This document shows positions 32,446 to 43,640 of a stretch of DNA of 64,000 nucleotides, one piece after another; within the stretch, counting starts at the first letter, position 1; each line of letters starts with the position of its first letter. Where the stretch lies: NCBI GenBank assembly GCA_946902985.2, contig OX336388.2, positions 1,219,206,609 through 1,219,270,608 on the forward strand, read 5' to 3'. The notes under the pieces are model-generated. The model made no database searches and had not been told where the DNA came from. It was given only the letters and a program-made list of their open reading frames with translations. Both the position numbers and the translations under genes were made by a program. Source of the DNA: Meconema thalassinum. Its lineage: Eukaryota > Arthropoda > Insecta > Orthoptera > Tettigoniidae.

Positions 32446-34292
32446 ATTTCAATTCTTCACACTTTGTTGTTTTCTCTTCCGTTCCCTCCAGTACTCCTTC
32501 ATCCGTTCACTATGCTGCTTCTTTCTGTCCTCGGACCACTTCGCACCAGGTTTCTTTGGCAATCTTCCTTGGAATCCTTTCATACTTAATACCCTTTTTC
32601 TAAAGATCTCTCTGTTCACCGTTTCTTCTTCACTTATATTATTTCTTTCTAAATCTTTCTTTACTTCTTGAATCCAGCTAGTTGTTGCCCTTTTCTCGCA
32701 AAGGTACTTGAATATCCTTTTTGTTAATCTGGAATCATCCATTCTGTAAATATGTCCAAAAATTGCAATCTCCTTTTTCTTATCGTTTCTGTTATATTTT
32801 CTATGTTCCTGTATATTTCATCATTAGATCTTAATTTCCATACTTCTGCTGTTTTCACTGGGCCTAAAATTTTCCTCATGATTTTCCTTTCTAGTACTTC
32901 AAGTTTATCTAATCTATAGTTTAATACCAGACATTCACTTGCGTATAGGCATTCCGGTTTCACCACTGTAGTGTAGTGTCTTATTTTAAGATTTTTAGAT
33001 AAGCACTTTTTGTTATAAAAATTCTTAGTGGTACCATATGCTCTTTCCATCTTGTGTACCCTTTCTTCTACCGAAGATTTTTCTAAACCATTTTCTTGAA
33101 TTATTTCTCCCAGATATTTGAATTTCTTTACTTTTTCCACTGGGCCAATATCTGTTGCCAAATATTTTGAAGCGTTCTTGATGTTTGTAATAAATTTAGT
33201 TTTTTCTACGGAGATTCTCAAACCTGTTTTGTTGGCTATTTATTCCAAGAGATTGATTTGTGTTGTTGCACTTGTTAGGTTTTCTGACAATATAGCAAAA
33301 TCGTCTGCAAATGCTAGGCAACTTATTTCAATGCCTTTATTTATTCTCCCCAAAGTTACTGGCGAAATGTTATGTTCTTTTAGCTTTAAATTCCAAATTC
33401 TTACAATTTTCTCTAAAACACAGTTGAACAGAAGGGGTGATAAACCATCACCCTGCCGTACACCTGTATTTATCTTAATAGATTTTGATATCTCACCCAT
33501 AAATTTTTCTTTTGAAATCGTGTCAGTAAGGGGTTTACGTATTAGGTTTGCCAATTTAGTTTTCACTCCAAATTCACGAATTGTTTTATCTATGGTTTCT
33601 CTATCAACCGAGTCAAAGGCCTTTTTAAAATCTACAAAAGTCACAACTATGTCCTTTGAATTCAGTATCCTATGGCGAATTATGGATTTTATGTTAAATA
33701 TTTGTTCTGAACAAGATCTACCTTTTCGAAATCCAGCTTGATACCCGCCCAGTTGCTTGTCTGATGTTTCTACTCTATTCAGCAACATTTTTGAAAATAC
33801 CTTGTATGCAATTTGAAGAAGAGAGATGCCTCTATAGTTATCAACGTTTTGTTTGTCCCCTTTTTTATGCAATGGGTGTATTAGAGCCACTTTCCATTCC
33901 TCTAGAATCCTCTCTGTTCTCCAAATATCTTCAAAGATTAACTGCAGCTCTTCAATGATTTTTGATTGAGACCATTTCAAAAGTTCAGCTGTTATAGAGT
34001 CCTCTCCGCTAGCTTTATTATTTTTTAGATTGTTAATTGCGTCTTTAATTTCTTCAGCATTGGGTGGTATATCTTCTTCCAGATTTTCTGTTGCTTGTGA
34101 GAATTCCAACGTATGATCTGGTTCAGGGCAGTTTAAAAGTTGATCAAAGTGCTTCGCAAGTATTTCACAGTTCTCAACATTGCTTACGCCAAGCCTACCA
34201 TTTTCATCTTTAAAGCATTTTTCATTATTATTATTATTTTCAATCATCATCATCATCATCTCGTTATCGATTTTAGTTCCACTACATTCCAT
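32446..34292 (-). pseudogene. RTE-like non-LTR retrotransposon, 5'-truncated, RT and C-terminal region
   Basis: A 350-codon frame (34292-33240) covers RT: NNLKNNKASGEDSI, DNYRGISLLQIAYKV, FVDFKKAFDSVDRE, GVRQGDGLSPLLFN and the catalytic FADDFAIL. A TAA near 33239 and frame changes separate it from a second piece (33221-32724; KFKYLGEIIQ, the usual post-RT motif) and a third (32742-32449; MDDSRLTKRIF, lysine-rich end). The endonuclease domain is missing. The 5' end near 34292 contains a CAT/ATG run that gives a Met repeat. Few breaks suggest moderate age. Confidence 0.85.
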
Positions 34293-34327
34293 TATTGCTC
34301 CTGACTTACTATTAATCAGTCACATTT

Positions 34328-34520
34328 TAGGGATGTGATGGCACAGCGATGAAATTGCCTCCCATCAAGGCAGACCAGGTTCGATTCACGGTTAATACAT
34401 GTGGGAATTTTTGAGGTGAAATGTGATATCCAGTGGTGCAGATTCCACGCAAACAGGAGGTCCCATGGGTTATGATCGCGAGATTAGCGGTCACGTTAAA
34501 CTACAAGCTTCCTTGCTGTC
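34328..34520 (+). mobile_element. SINE-like tRNA-derived repeat
   Basis: GATGGCACAGCGATG and a B-box GGTTCGATTCA at 34379-34389 are spaced as in tRNA promoters, followed by GTGAAATGTGATATCCAGTGG. The body differs from the other SINEs here. It is probably decayed. Confidence 0.5.
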
Positions 34521-35083
34521 TTACATCAATTACATTTTAAATGATTGTTGCTTTGATCATGCCAATGCTTAGATCAGTGGTGATTGGATTTGCCCTTTTC
34601 CAAACAGATGCCCACTTACAGACACACATACTCCCTCGCACCCAACAACAAAAAAATCATACTTCCAGGTATAACGGTGGATTTTTCCCCCCGTAAAATA
34701 CTGAAGGACGGAGACTGCATGATGGTGGTGGTATTCCGGCCCTGTAGTTAGACACACAGTTTTAGTATAACAGATCATAAAGAGTTTACACAAATTGGAA
34801 ACACTGAGGGGAATAAATCTTGGAATAAATCATGTCCCTCGCCAGGGTCGTCCGTGGAAATACAGTAGTAGCCTAGTAGCCTACTGTAGTTGGCAGAGTC
34901 TTATTAGGGAGGTCCAAGGTTGGGTAAATGTGTGCACCGCTACATCTTATGACCAAAACCGTACCGTACTTTTATTGGTTACAATCAAGGTTGCAACCTT
35001 TCATATTGTTGGCAGGTTGCTGCATTGCCAACAACGTCTTTGAAATCAATTACAGGATTTCAAATTGGATAAATAAGTGACCT
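34521..35083. other. no recognisable feature
   Basis: Short open frames only, with no family resemblance. Confidence 0.5.
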
Positions 35084-35290
35084 ATTTTTAGCCTATTTTC
35101 AATTTATAGGCTTATGAGATCACCTTTTGTCCGTGTGTGTGTGTGTCCCTCAAATAACTTCTAAACGACTGAAGCAATTTCAATGAAACTCGGTGGCCGA
35201 CACCGACCGTGCCCTTCAAATTTTATGTCTCACCAATCCAACATGGCGGCAGTGCGAAATATTCCATGCCGTGTTAAGACCTGGGTTGCA
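35084..35290 (-). repeat. fragment of the hairpin/GT-rich dispersed repeat family
   Basis: Begins AGCCTATTTTCAATTTATAGGCT, a hairpin with a 7-bp stem. It is followed by GTCCGTGTGTGTGTG and an ATGGCGGC block, the same order as the repeat at 55275. A shorter, diverged member. Confidence 0.5.
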
Positions 35291-35597
35291 ATGTGGTGAC
35301 ACAGATTTGCCTTTTGATGGTGTTTCGTACCTTTTTTTTTTTTAGGGATAATCGCATGTTTTCAAGGACTGTTAGTGTTTGTTCAAGTGATAGTGCATAT
35401 TGTCTTGCGGATTGGTGCTTTCTTGTTGGAATGGTTAAATCAATTTATAATTTGTGTTCCGATATCCCAAATAGCAGCCATGTTGTTTTTGTTTGACATT
35501 GATTGCACATTTTGTAGCTCCGGGCTTCAATGATCATGAAATTCCACGGCCATCTATGACGTCTAATACCCGCACGCTTTTATATGTTTGGTATATT
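35291..35597. other. no recognisable feature
   Basis: AT-rich, with a T9-11 run near 35332. No gene or repeat recognised. Confidence 0.4.
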
Positions 35598-36567
35598 CAC
35601 TGCCAGCTGGATCGCATCCCTCCTGGCTGCTTTTTAGACTGCCTGCCCATTCAACGCTCAGAGTCAGAGGCGTACAAGATAGGTTGAAGCACCAACCAAG
35701 ACCAACTACAATCCTCAGACCTTAATGTAGAAAAAACATGGCGGCGATGGTTGCCCTACCAATAGCTAAGATCATGTCATCGGGCTTGTCACAGTTCGTG
35801 TAAATTATTATTTCTACTCAACTAAAAGCATAAAAGATATCACAAGACGAGACTAGGTTCCGAAGAAATATGCATCAATAATTTAGACTTACCTGAATGC
35901 ATTTATCTATATAGTGCTGTCCTCGAATTATAGGTTTCTTCGTCTTCACCCAAGGGGCAGCTAAATTAGTCTCACTGTTTCTGTGGTTGAATAAGAAGCT
36001 CTTTGGCGAGTTATCACGATTTGTATTTTAAGTTCAGTAATTATAGATTAATAGTATTAGCAAAAATCAAACAGATTCTGAAGTCGGAGAGAAGAAAGTA
36101 CCCGGTTGTTGAAGAGCTGTCCCAGCACATGCAGAATATTTGTGAACACAATCAGAATGTGAATAGTATCGAACCAACGCCATAGAGATACAATTCAATT
36201 AAGACCTCTAATTGTCTAAAATCTCGGGTAAAACATTACACTGAATTAGTTCATTGAAATATGCAAAGAAGTCGTCGTGTGGATATCAGAACATAATTAT
36301 AAAGAATACTACACATAAGGGGCACGATGTTATGTTACCATCTAACCTATTAAACATTCGCTGCTACCGTTTGGAATAGTTGTACGCTGGAAATAGTTGA
36401 TTTAGTTAAGTACTATAGGTAGGAAAGCACCATTTCCCTCTTACGGAATTATCGCGGCACACCATCTCGCAATATAAGTACATATTTGCAAGGTACTCAC
36501 AACACTTCATTACACACATCATAATAAGAAATAAGAATCACAAAAGTATGAATAATGACGGAACACA

Positions 36568-37235
36568 ATGATTTCACTGTTTGGCACAGGGGGAACATAT
36601 TCCTTAACCAATAAATTGTCCCTAAAGACTGCAATACAATTGTTTCATGTAAAAATAGCACCAATTGCATCGTATGGATTGGAAAATATATGGATACACC
36701 TCAAGAGAAAACACCTGGCAGATCTGGAAAGAGTAAAATCCATCTATCTCAAGAGAGCTTTGTGCCTTTCAAAGTACACGCCATCCCGTTTGGTTTACCT
36801 GCTAGCTAGAGAGCCATATTTTGTTGAAGACCTGAGACTGAACCTACTGCTGCCCGTTACACCTGGATATGAGACCCTACTGACAGAATTGAAAAGGAAG
36901 AGAGAAGACATATGGGACGACTTTTACGGCACTGACGCGATGCTTTCAACTGAATGGACAAATGCATTGTACGATTTGCGTCATATAGTCACGAGATTTT
37001 CGGTGCATGGTTTTCACTTTAAAGTATGCACCAAGAAGAGATTTCATCAGCCGGACCAGCAGTGCATCTGTTTGCTATGTGGAGAGCAGTGTGATAGCTA
37101 TCACGTGATGTTGTGCAAACAAAGACGGGTCACACAATGTTTTGTAGTGAAGACTAAGGCAATCTTTTTTGTCTTTTAATGTTAATTTATTAATTTGGCC
37201 ATTGGCTGCAATAAAGTTCTTATTTATTTAACCAA
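36568..37235 (+). pseudogene. 3' fragment of a non-LTR retrotransposon (C-terminal RT region)
   Basis: 203 codons open. KIAPIASYGLENIW, LERVKSIYLKRALCL, YTPSRLVYLLAREP and YGTDAMLSTEWT resemble the post-RT region of insect LINEs. A CLLCGEQCDSYHVMLC cysteine motif sits near the end. The tail region has GCAATAAAGTTCTTATTTATT. The RT core and endonuclease are absent, so this is a 5'-truncated copy sitting inside the foldback-like element. Confidence 0.7.
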
Positions 37236-38091
37236 TAAAACAAAAGTTCACTGTATTATTTGGCGTGTATACAAGGCAGTGTAGAACATCTGCCAGACTG
37301 GTAAGTATTTACGGAGGCACATATTGCTGAGCGTAAAAGCTAACGTCAACGGTTTGGTCTAGACGTAGATGCTCATTGCGTTTTCCCTTTACGTGCTTAA
37401 GTTCGACACTACTGAAGTATACTAAGCAATTATTATATTGTCACTAACTAGCAAATCATTGCGGTGTATATTCTTGAGACACTTCTATTATGCTTTAGTC
37501 TTAGGTACTTCAACATCCGAAGTAAATGACACAACGCAATTGGTTGACTGGACAATCATCACACAAACGAACCAGTCCATATTAAGCGTACTATCACATA
37601 TTTACATACGATTGCAGTACATTAACGCGAACTGGACTTTACAGACATACTGAATACACTAAAAATTACAGATGAGCGACAGTCTATCCCAACTTTCATC
37701 AAACGAAGCTAATCAAAGCCAAATAGTGTATCCCAGCAACGAATGTAAACAAACAATATGCCGGGGCTTCAGCATTCGCCATTTTCACACTTTCGAGACC
37801 TGCATTAAGGTCTGAGTATTGTAGTTGGTCTTGCACCAACCTTCTGTGATCACCGCGGCTTTTTCACTGCCAGCTTCATCGCGTCCCTCCTGGCTGCTTT
37901 AAACTGCCTGCCCATTCAACACTTGGAGGCGTACAAGATATATATTAATTGCAGATTTCATTTCTGATTTACAAAAGAGCACGCAGCAGTACGGCATTCT
38001 AAAATCCAAAACACAACTTCGCGGAAAACAAACAACAAACGGTTGAACATCGTAATTCAGCGAGGCTCCAAAGCCTTTCACACTCAAAGCA

Positions 38092-38274
38092 ATGGCTTCT
38101 TACCAAGGAAGTCAGACCGTACCTAACCTTACCGACAGTTCTACCCACAATGTGCCTAAGGAATCCCAGAAAAGTTATGCTTCTGCAATACAGTTAACAC
38201 CGAATAAAGAACAGGCTATTATTATTGACGCCATTAAGATCAATACAAAACAAATGTCTGCAACAGTGAGTTGA
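38092..38274 (+). pseudogene. possible LINE ORF1 N-terminal fragment
   Basis: 60 codons from an ATG. KSYASAIQLTPNKEQAIIID resembles the N-terminal region of insect LINE ORF1 proteins. The similarity ends abruptly. It may be the start of a LINE that is otherwise lost, or a captured exon; weak call. Confidence 0.3.
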
Positions 38275-38415
38275 AAACGTGGCGATCACAGCGGATTGGT
38301 GCTGCTCTTAGCGTCTATATTTGGAAACGAGGTTGTACGCATAAACCAATGCTGTCATCGTTGAATGGGCAGGCAGTCTAAAGCATCCAGGAGGGATGCG
38401 ATCCACCTGACAGTG

Positions 38416-38699
38416 GGTTGATCTTTCCAGGAGGCAACCAATGGACAATCAATGGACAAATATATAAGGTTATGTTCACAATATTCACATAAATCCATTA
38501 GTTCCAGTTATAGCCTAAGCTATTATCATTACTGGATTCGTCGCGTGCCTACTCAGCGATTAAATAGCGTCCGCTTCTATGCGTCCTCCTTGAAGTAGCT
38601 GTCGATCCCTAACTTTTATATTACTTACAATTTTTATATGTATGTTTTTTATAGTTGTTTTTATTGTAGATAGCTTATAATTTTGTATGGCCAGGATTT
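38416..38699. other. no recognisable feature
   Basis: Sequence between the foldback-like element and the RTE 5' UTR. Nothing recognised. Confidence 0.4.
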
Positions 38700-39170
38700 T
38701 CCTGCTACGGAATGGAGTAGACCGTACAGCCAGTGACTCAACGCCGAGTGTTGGGCGGCGGAAAATAACCTGACACCCTAAAGGAGTCAACGGCTGTGGG
38801 CGGATGAACTCCTTTAGGAGGTTGATGGTACCTTAGTGGAGGAAATGACACTAATATTCCATCAGGCAGCGTCTGTTCTTCAGGTTAGGTGCGGCTGCCA
38901 AAGGCGTCTGTTCCTCATGTTAGAGGCGGCCTTTATTTTATCCTACGGTAGGTTGGCGGCAGGAAGGGCATCCGGCTGTAAAAAATTGCCATATCAAACA
39001 AAAATGCGGTGTATTTTCAGAGATAGTGAGACAAAGGCTAGGGCGTCCCCCACAAGCGACGCGTTGGGGTTCCGCCTGACCTCTTCGAAAAATTGGCAAG
39101 GGTTACCGTATCAGGAGAGAATACGGCTAAAGAAGATAGCTCAGAGGAAAACGAAACTTAAGGAGACCAA

Positions 39171-40030
39171 AATAATGAAGATTAAGATAGGCTCTCTAAA
39201 TGTGGGTACATTGACAGGAAGGGGTAGGGAAGTTTCAGATATGATGGAAAGGAGAAGGGTACCGGTATCCATTATCTGCGTACAATAAACTAAATGGAAA
39301 GGAAGTAGAGCAAGGGAGATCGGAGGAGGCTACAAATTTACGACTGCAGGGCAAACTGCAATAAGAATGGAGTTGGAATAATTTTAGACCAGAAAATGAA
39401 GGAAGTAGTGGAAGTGATTCGAAAATCAGACATAATTATTGCAATGAAAATACACCTTGATGGGGAACCATTGCATGTGATAAGTGTGTTTGCACCACAG
39501 GTGGGATGTAGTCAAGAGGAGAAGGACTGTTTCTGGACAGAGATGGATGAAGTACTTCGGGGAATACCAAAGAACGAGAGGTTGTTTATAGGTGGTGACC
39601 TCAATGGACACGTGGGAGAAAATAACGTAGGAAATGAAAGGATACAGGGAAAATATGGAGTTGGACAGAGGAATAATGAAGGGGAAACCATTACAGGCTT
39701 TGCTGCAGCAACAGACATGGCGATAGTGAACACCTATTTCCAAAAACCATTAAATCAGCGCTTGACATATAAAAGTGGTGGTAGATATTCACAAATCGAT
39801 TACATCCTATACAGAAGAGAGATGTTAAAAGAAGTGAGCGACTGCAAAGTGCTAGCTGGAGAAGTAGTCGCACCCCAACATAGACCAATAATTTTCACAG
39901 TGAGTTGGCAGATCACCAAACCTAAACGAAGAAGAACTATACCTAAAACAAAATGGTGGAAGCTTAAACAACCTGACTTGCGGAAGAAATTTGTGGATGA
40001 GGTCACGGAGCATCTCCGATCGACGGTTGT
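39171..40030 (+). pseudogene. RTE endonuclease (APE-type) domain, broken
   Basis: Starts KIKIGSLNVGTLTGRG at about 39180. An in-frame TAA falls just after IICVQ (39286), where the catalytic ETKW motif is expected, and a frame change follows near 39340. It continues with ISVFAPQVGC, IGGDLNGHVG (39590) and YSQIDYILYR (39786), the usual EEP-fold motifs; the SDH-like motif is replaced by QHRPI. It stops at VDEVTEHL where the gypsy fragment begins. Confidence 0.85.
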
Positions 40031-40044
40031 AACTGGCAACGGAA

Positions 40045-41113
40045 GCCAGCAAAACCGGTCTCGGCACAGTGCTGTCCCACCGGCTCAGCAACGGACTAGA
40101 ACGGCCTATCGCATAATGCTAGTCGGACAATGTCATGTACGGAGCAAAGGTACCCCCAGATCGACAAGGAAGCACTCGCCATCGTTTGGGCAGTACAAAA
40201 GTTTTTCAACTATCGGTACGCTCGACACTTCACGCTAATCACGGATCACAAGCCCCTGACGCAGATCCTACATCCAGAGAAGTCGCTACCAGTCCTGTGC
40301 ATTAGTCGCATGGCCAATTATGCCGACTACCTCGCACACATTAACTACACTGAGGTTTTTTAAACATCGAAGCAAAACGCCAACGCTGACTACTGCTCTA
40401 GAGCACCGTTACCATCGACCGTCAACAAGATCCAAACCTCAATCTCGCAACAGAGGGAGGAAACAGAGGATTACGACGACTTTGAATTTTTACAGTTCAC
40501 CAGACGCAGCAGTTACCAGTCAAATCCGAAGCCATTGCACGAGAGACGAGGAAGGACCCTGATCTCGGTAGAATTGTCAAACTTCTGGAAGGAGGCCAAG
40601 AACTCACCCGCCACGACTTCAAGGCACCCGAGGTAAAATACACGCTCGCCGTCAACTGCTTGATGTTCGAGCACAGAGTAGTGGTTCCACCTGCACTGCG
40701 AGATGCTATTCTCAACGAGGAGATTGTTGCTCCATGCAGCTCACCTGGGGATCGTCAAAATGAAGGGAATGGCACGTTCCTTTGTGTTTTGGCCAGGCAT
40801 CGACTCCGACATCGAGAAGCTCGCAAAGTCCTGCAACACATGCGCAACCCATGCGCACGCTCCACTCAAGTTCTGCGAGCATCACTGGGAGTACCCGAAG
40901 GCACCGAGGGAACGAATTCACATCGACTACGCGGGCCCAGTAGCTGACAGCATGCTTCTGATTGTTGTAGACGCCTACAGCAAGTGGCTCGAGGTCAAGA
41001 CAACAACCACCACGACAGCTGCTGCAACAATCTCCCTGATGGATGACCTGTTCACAGCGCACGGCACCCCAGTCACCGTCGTTTCAGACAATGGCAGGCA
41101 GTTCATCTCATAA
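40045..41113 (+). pseudogene. gypsy RNase H and integrase core, frameshifted
   Basis: RNase H shows ERPIA, then a 1-bp shift near 40112, then SCTEQRYPQIDKEALAIVWAVQKF and LITDHKPL. Another frameshifted linker follows. The integrase zinc module has HAAHLGIVKMKGMARSFVFWPG and CNTC; the catalytic core has IHIDYAGP (first Asp) and VVSDNGRQF (second Asp). A TAA at 41111-41113 cuts the frame. Confidence 0.85.
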
Positions 41114-41830
41114 GAATTCAAGGCCTTCCTGCAGAACAGTGGTGTGAAGTACCACAAGCTTACAGCACCATACCATCCATCAACTAATGGCCAAGCAGAA
41201 CGGTATGTCCAAACGGTGAAGGATGCCCTCTACGCGATGAAAACAACCAAAGGAACTCTACAGACAAACCTGAACGAGTTCCTTCGACAATTTAGAAGAG
41301 CGCCGCACTCTACCACCGGACAATCTCCATCTCAACTATTCCTGGGACGAGAACTTCGGACACGTCTCAACCTGGCGAGACCCGAAGACGTTCGCACTAG
41401 AGTCTGCGAGAAACAGAAAGCAGAAATGGACTCTACATTCCGCACCCTCGAAGCGGGTCAGTCAGTCTACTTCCTCTCTGACAACCCGAACCTGGACAAG
41501 TGGCTCCCCGGTACCATCGCTGCCCGCATTGGAGATCTTCACTATGATATCAACTACCGGGAGAAACGAATAAAGCGCCACATCGACCAAATTAGGCCAT
41601 TTCCAGGAATACGGCCAAACACAGAGAACCAGGAACCGACCAGCGATGAACCTACCGAAATTCCACCTAGGCCACGACGTGTTCGGTTCTTCCCAGCACC
41701 AGCTACCGCAGTACCAGCCGAGAGGATGCCTCAAGTGATCCGTGGAAACCGAACACCAACACCAGCTACTCCAGTTTTACCGCGCATGTCTACACGCAAA
41801 CGCCGCCCACCATTAAGATTTTCACCATAG
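41114..41830 (+). pseudogene. gypsy integrase C-terminal part
   Basis: Same frame as the integrase core before the TAA at 41111. EFKAFLQNSGVKYHK leads to PYHPSTNGQAER, which holds the catalytic Glu. The chromatin-facing C-terminal region follows (SVYFLSDNP, KWLPGTI), then a proline-rich basic tail ending in RKRRPPLRFSP. The first Met of the open piece is at 41144. Confidence 0.85.
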
Positions 41831-41848
41831 ACATAACAAGTTCAATTT

Positions 41849-41863
41849 AAAAGAGGGAGGAAA
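41849..41863 (+). promoter_or_regulatory. polypurine tract of the K02A2.6-like gypsy
   Basis: AAAAGAGGGAGGAAA immediately before the LTR TG. Confidence 0.85.
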
Positions 41864-42060
41864 TGTTGTGTATTCGAACCCTCAGAAATGTATGTTTTAA
41901 AGAAATTTCATCCTCAACAGTTGGTAACACATACACATCGCCAGAGACTCAGTTATCGAATACTCGAGTGGACTAGAGCCGTTATTGTGGCGCACTGATC
42001 TGTATTGTTCTGTATATATTGTTTGGCTTCCTTATAATAAATGGTCAATCTTAGAAAACA
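41864..42060 (+). repeat. 3' LTR of the K02A2.6-like gypsy (197 bp)
   Basis: TGTTGTGTATTCG ... TTAGAAAACA with AATAAA near 42037. Short LTR, as in this gypsy group. It carries TGTATATATTGT upstream of the poly(A) signal. No partner LTR is present. Confidence 0.85.
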
Positions 42061-42062
42061 CG

Positions 42063-43590
42063 AAACTACTGAATTGCGAACATCTGACAGCAATGGGAGA
42101 AGAAGGTGAGGCATCTATGGGAATGGTGCAAAATATTACCAAAGATGAAGTGGAGAAGGCGTTACAAAGAATGAAGAATGGTAAGGCTGTAGAACCTGAA
42201 AATATACCGGTGGAAGCTTGGAAGGCTCTGTGAAATGAAGGAGTGATTTGGCTCACAGGTCTATTCAACAGCATAGTAGACGATGAAGAAATGCCGGATG
42301 AATGGAGAAAGAGTGTGCTGATTCCAATATATAAAAGAAAAGGGGATATTCAATCTTGTAATAACTACAGAGGAATCAAACTGATGAGCCAAACCATGAA
42401 ATTATGGGAGAGAGTGATCGAACAGCGACTGAGACAGGAAGTGGTGATTAGCAAGGAGCAGTTTGGTTTCGTGCATGGCAGAGGAACAACAGATGCCATA
42501 ATTGCCCTGAGACAAATAGTGGAGAAGTACATCGAAGGCAACAAGAGCTTGTCGATGGTCTTCATTGATCTGGAAAAAGTATACGACAGTGTACCAAGAC
42601 CGGAAGTATGGAGGAGCCTACGACAAAAACTTGTGCCAGAGAAGTATATACGCCTGATTCAAGACATGTACAAGGACAGCAGAACCATGGTCAGATGTAT
42701 ATCTGGAACTACAGAATCCTTTCCTGTGAACGTTGGAGTACATCAAGGTTCCGTCCTCAGTCCATTACTTTTTGTACTCGTCATGGATGTGTTGACAGAG
42801 GGAGTCAGGAAGGAAGCTCCATGGTCCAAGATGTTCGCTGATGATGTAGTCCTGCGTGCAGAGATGAAAGAACTTGCAGAGAAATGGTTGGAGGAATGGA
42901 GAGAAGCACTAGAAAGCCGAGGAATGAAGATATGCAGATGTAAGACAGAGTTCCTGAGCCTGGGGGGTGCTGAAACAGGTTTAAAATTGGCTGGAGTAGA
43001 GATCCCAACAGCAAGTTCGTTCAGATATCATGGTGCAGTTATCCAACAAGATGGTGGACTAGAGGAGGAAATAAAGAGCAGGATACGGTCGGGATGGTTC
43101 AACTGGAGGAAAACATCAAGTGTACTGTGCGGCAAGAAGGTACCAGAAAAATTAAAAGGGAAGGTACACAGGGCCGTGGTGAGACCAGCAATGATATACG
43201 GGGCAGAAACCTGGCAGATAACAAGGAGATGGGCAGAAAAACTGGACGTGTCAGAAATGCGTATGCTGAGATGGGCAAGTGGACATACAAGGTTGGACAA
43301 AGTGAAAAATGAAGTGATTAGGAGACGACTTAGCGTGGTGCAAGTTTCTGAGAAAGTCAGAGAAGCTGGCCTCAGATGGTATGGCCAAGTTAAGAGAAGA
43401 GATCAAGATTATGTGGGCAATAGGATGATGGAAATGCCTCCTCCAGGGAAACGGAGTCGAGGGCGACCAAAAAGGCAATGGATTGGACAGCATTCAAGAA
43501 AGCATGAAACAGCGGGGGCTTGTGAAGGAAATGGTCCGGGATAGAACATCGTGGAGGAGGAATATCCGCATCAGCGACCCCACATAAGTG
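42063..43590 (+). pseudogene. RTE reverse transcriptase and C-terminal region
   Basis: Resumes with LLNCEHLTAMGEE. KALQRMKNGKAV and IPVEAWKAL are then cut by a TGA at 42232-42234, in place of the glycine codon usual there. From 42243 a 433-codon frame carries CNNYRGIKLM, FIDLEKVYDSVPR, GVHQGSVLSPLLF and the catalytic FADDVVL (about 42830), then the post-RT FRYHGAVIQQDGG and a C-terminal WYGQVKRRDQDYV motif. A frame change near 43480 shifts the end (WRRNIRISDPT) out of frame. Confidence 0.88.
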
Positions 43591-43599
43591 GGATTAATC

Positions 43600-43608
43600 A
43601 AGCTGGAG

Positions 43609-43638
<30 letters not shown>
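43600..43638 (+). repeat. (GAA)n tail of the RTE element
   Basis: About 12 GAA units directly after the coding end. RTE elements commonly end in short tandem repeats rather than poly(A). Confidence 0.85.

Positions 43639-43639
<1 letters not shown>

Positions 43640-43640
<1 letters not shown>

Larger units (their letters stand above)
35598..38415. mobile_element. probable foldback-type DNA element with nested LINE fragment
   Basis: The outer ends are inverted copies: CACTGCCAGCTGGATCGC at 35598 and its complement ending CACCTGACAGTG at 38415, extending at least 58 bp (to 35655 and 38360). A third, direct copy of the same block lies inside at 37865-37920. A second inverted pair (35691-35727 and 37802-37840; CCAAGACCAACTACAATCC and its complement) is nested in it. 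No transposase is recognised. Flanking target duplications are not evident. Confidence 0.5.
40031..42060 (+). mobile_element. K02A2.6-like Ty3/gypsy fragment (RNase H, integrase, 3' LTR), 5'-deleted
   Basis: Begins inside RNase H (GLGTVLSHRL at about 40060). It continues through integrase and a basic tail to a polypurine tract and one LTR. The 5' LTR, gag, protease and RT are absent. The right junction is clean: the LTR ends AAAACA at 42060 and RTE sequence resumes at once. The left junction is a deletion join. Confidence 0.85.
38700..43640 (+). mobile_element. near-complete RTE-like non-LTR retrotransposon split by a gypsy fragment
   Basis: The 5' UTR-like part (38700-39170) contains GCGTCTGTTC repeats and GGTTGGCGGCAGGAAGGGC. 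The endonuclease follows from 39177, then an insertion at about 40031-42060, then RT from about 42063 and a 3' (GAA)n tail at 43600-43638. About 100 residues between endonuclease and RT are missing, so the insertion was accompanied by a deletion. Confidence 0.8.
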
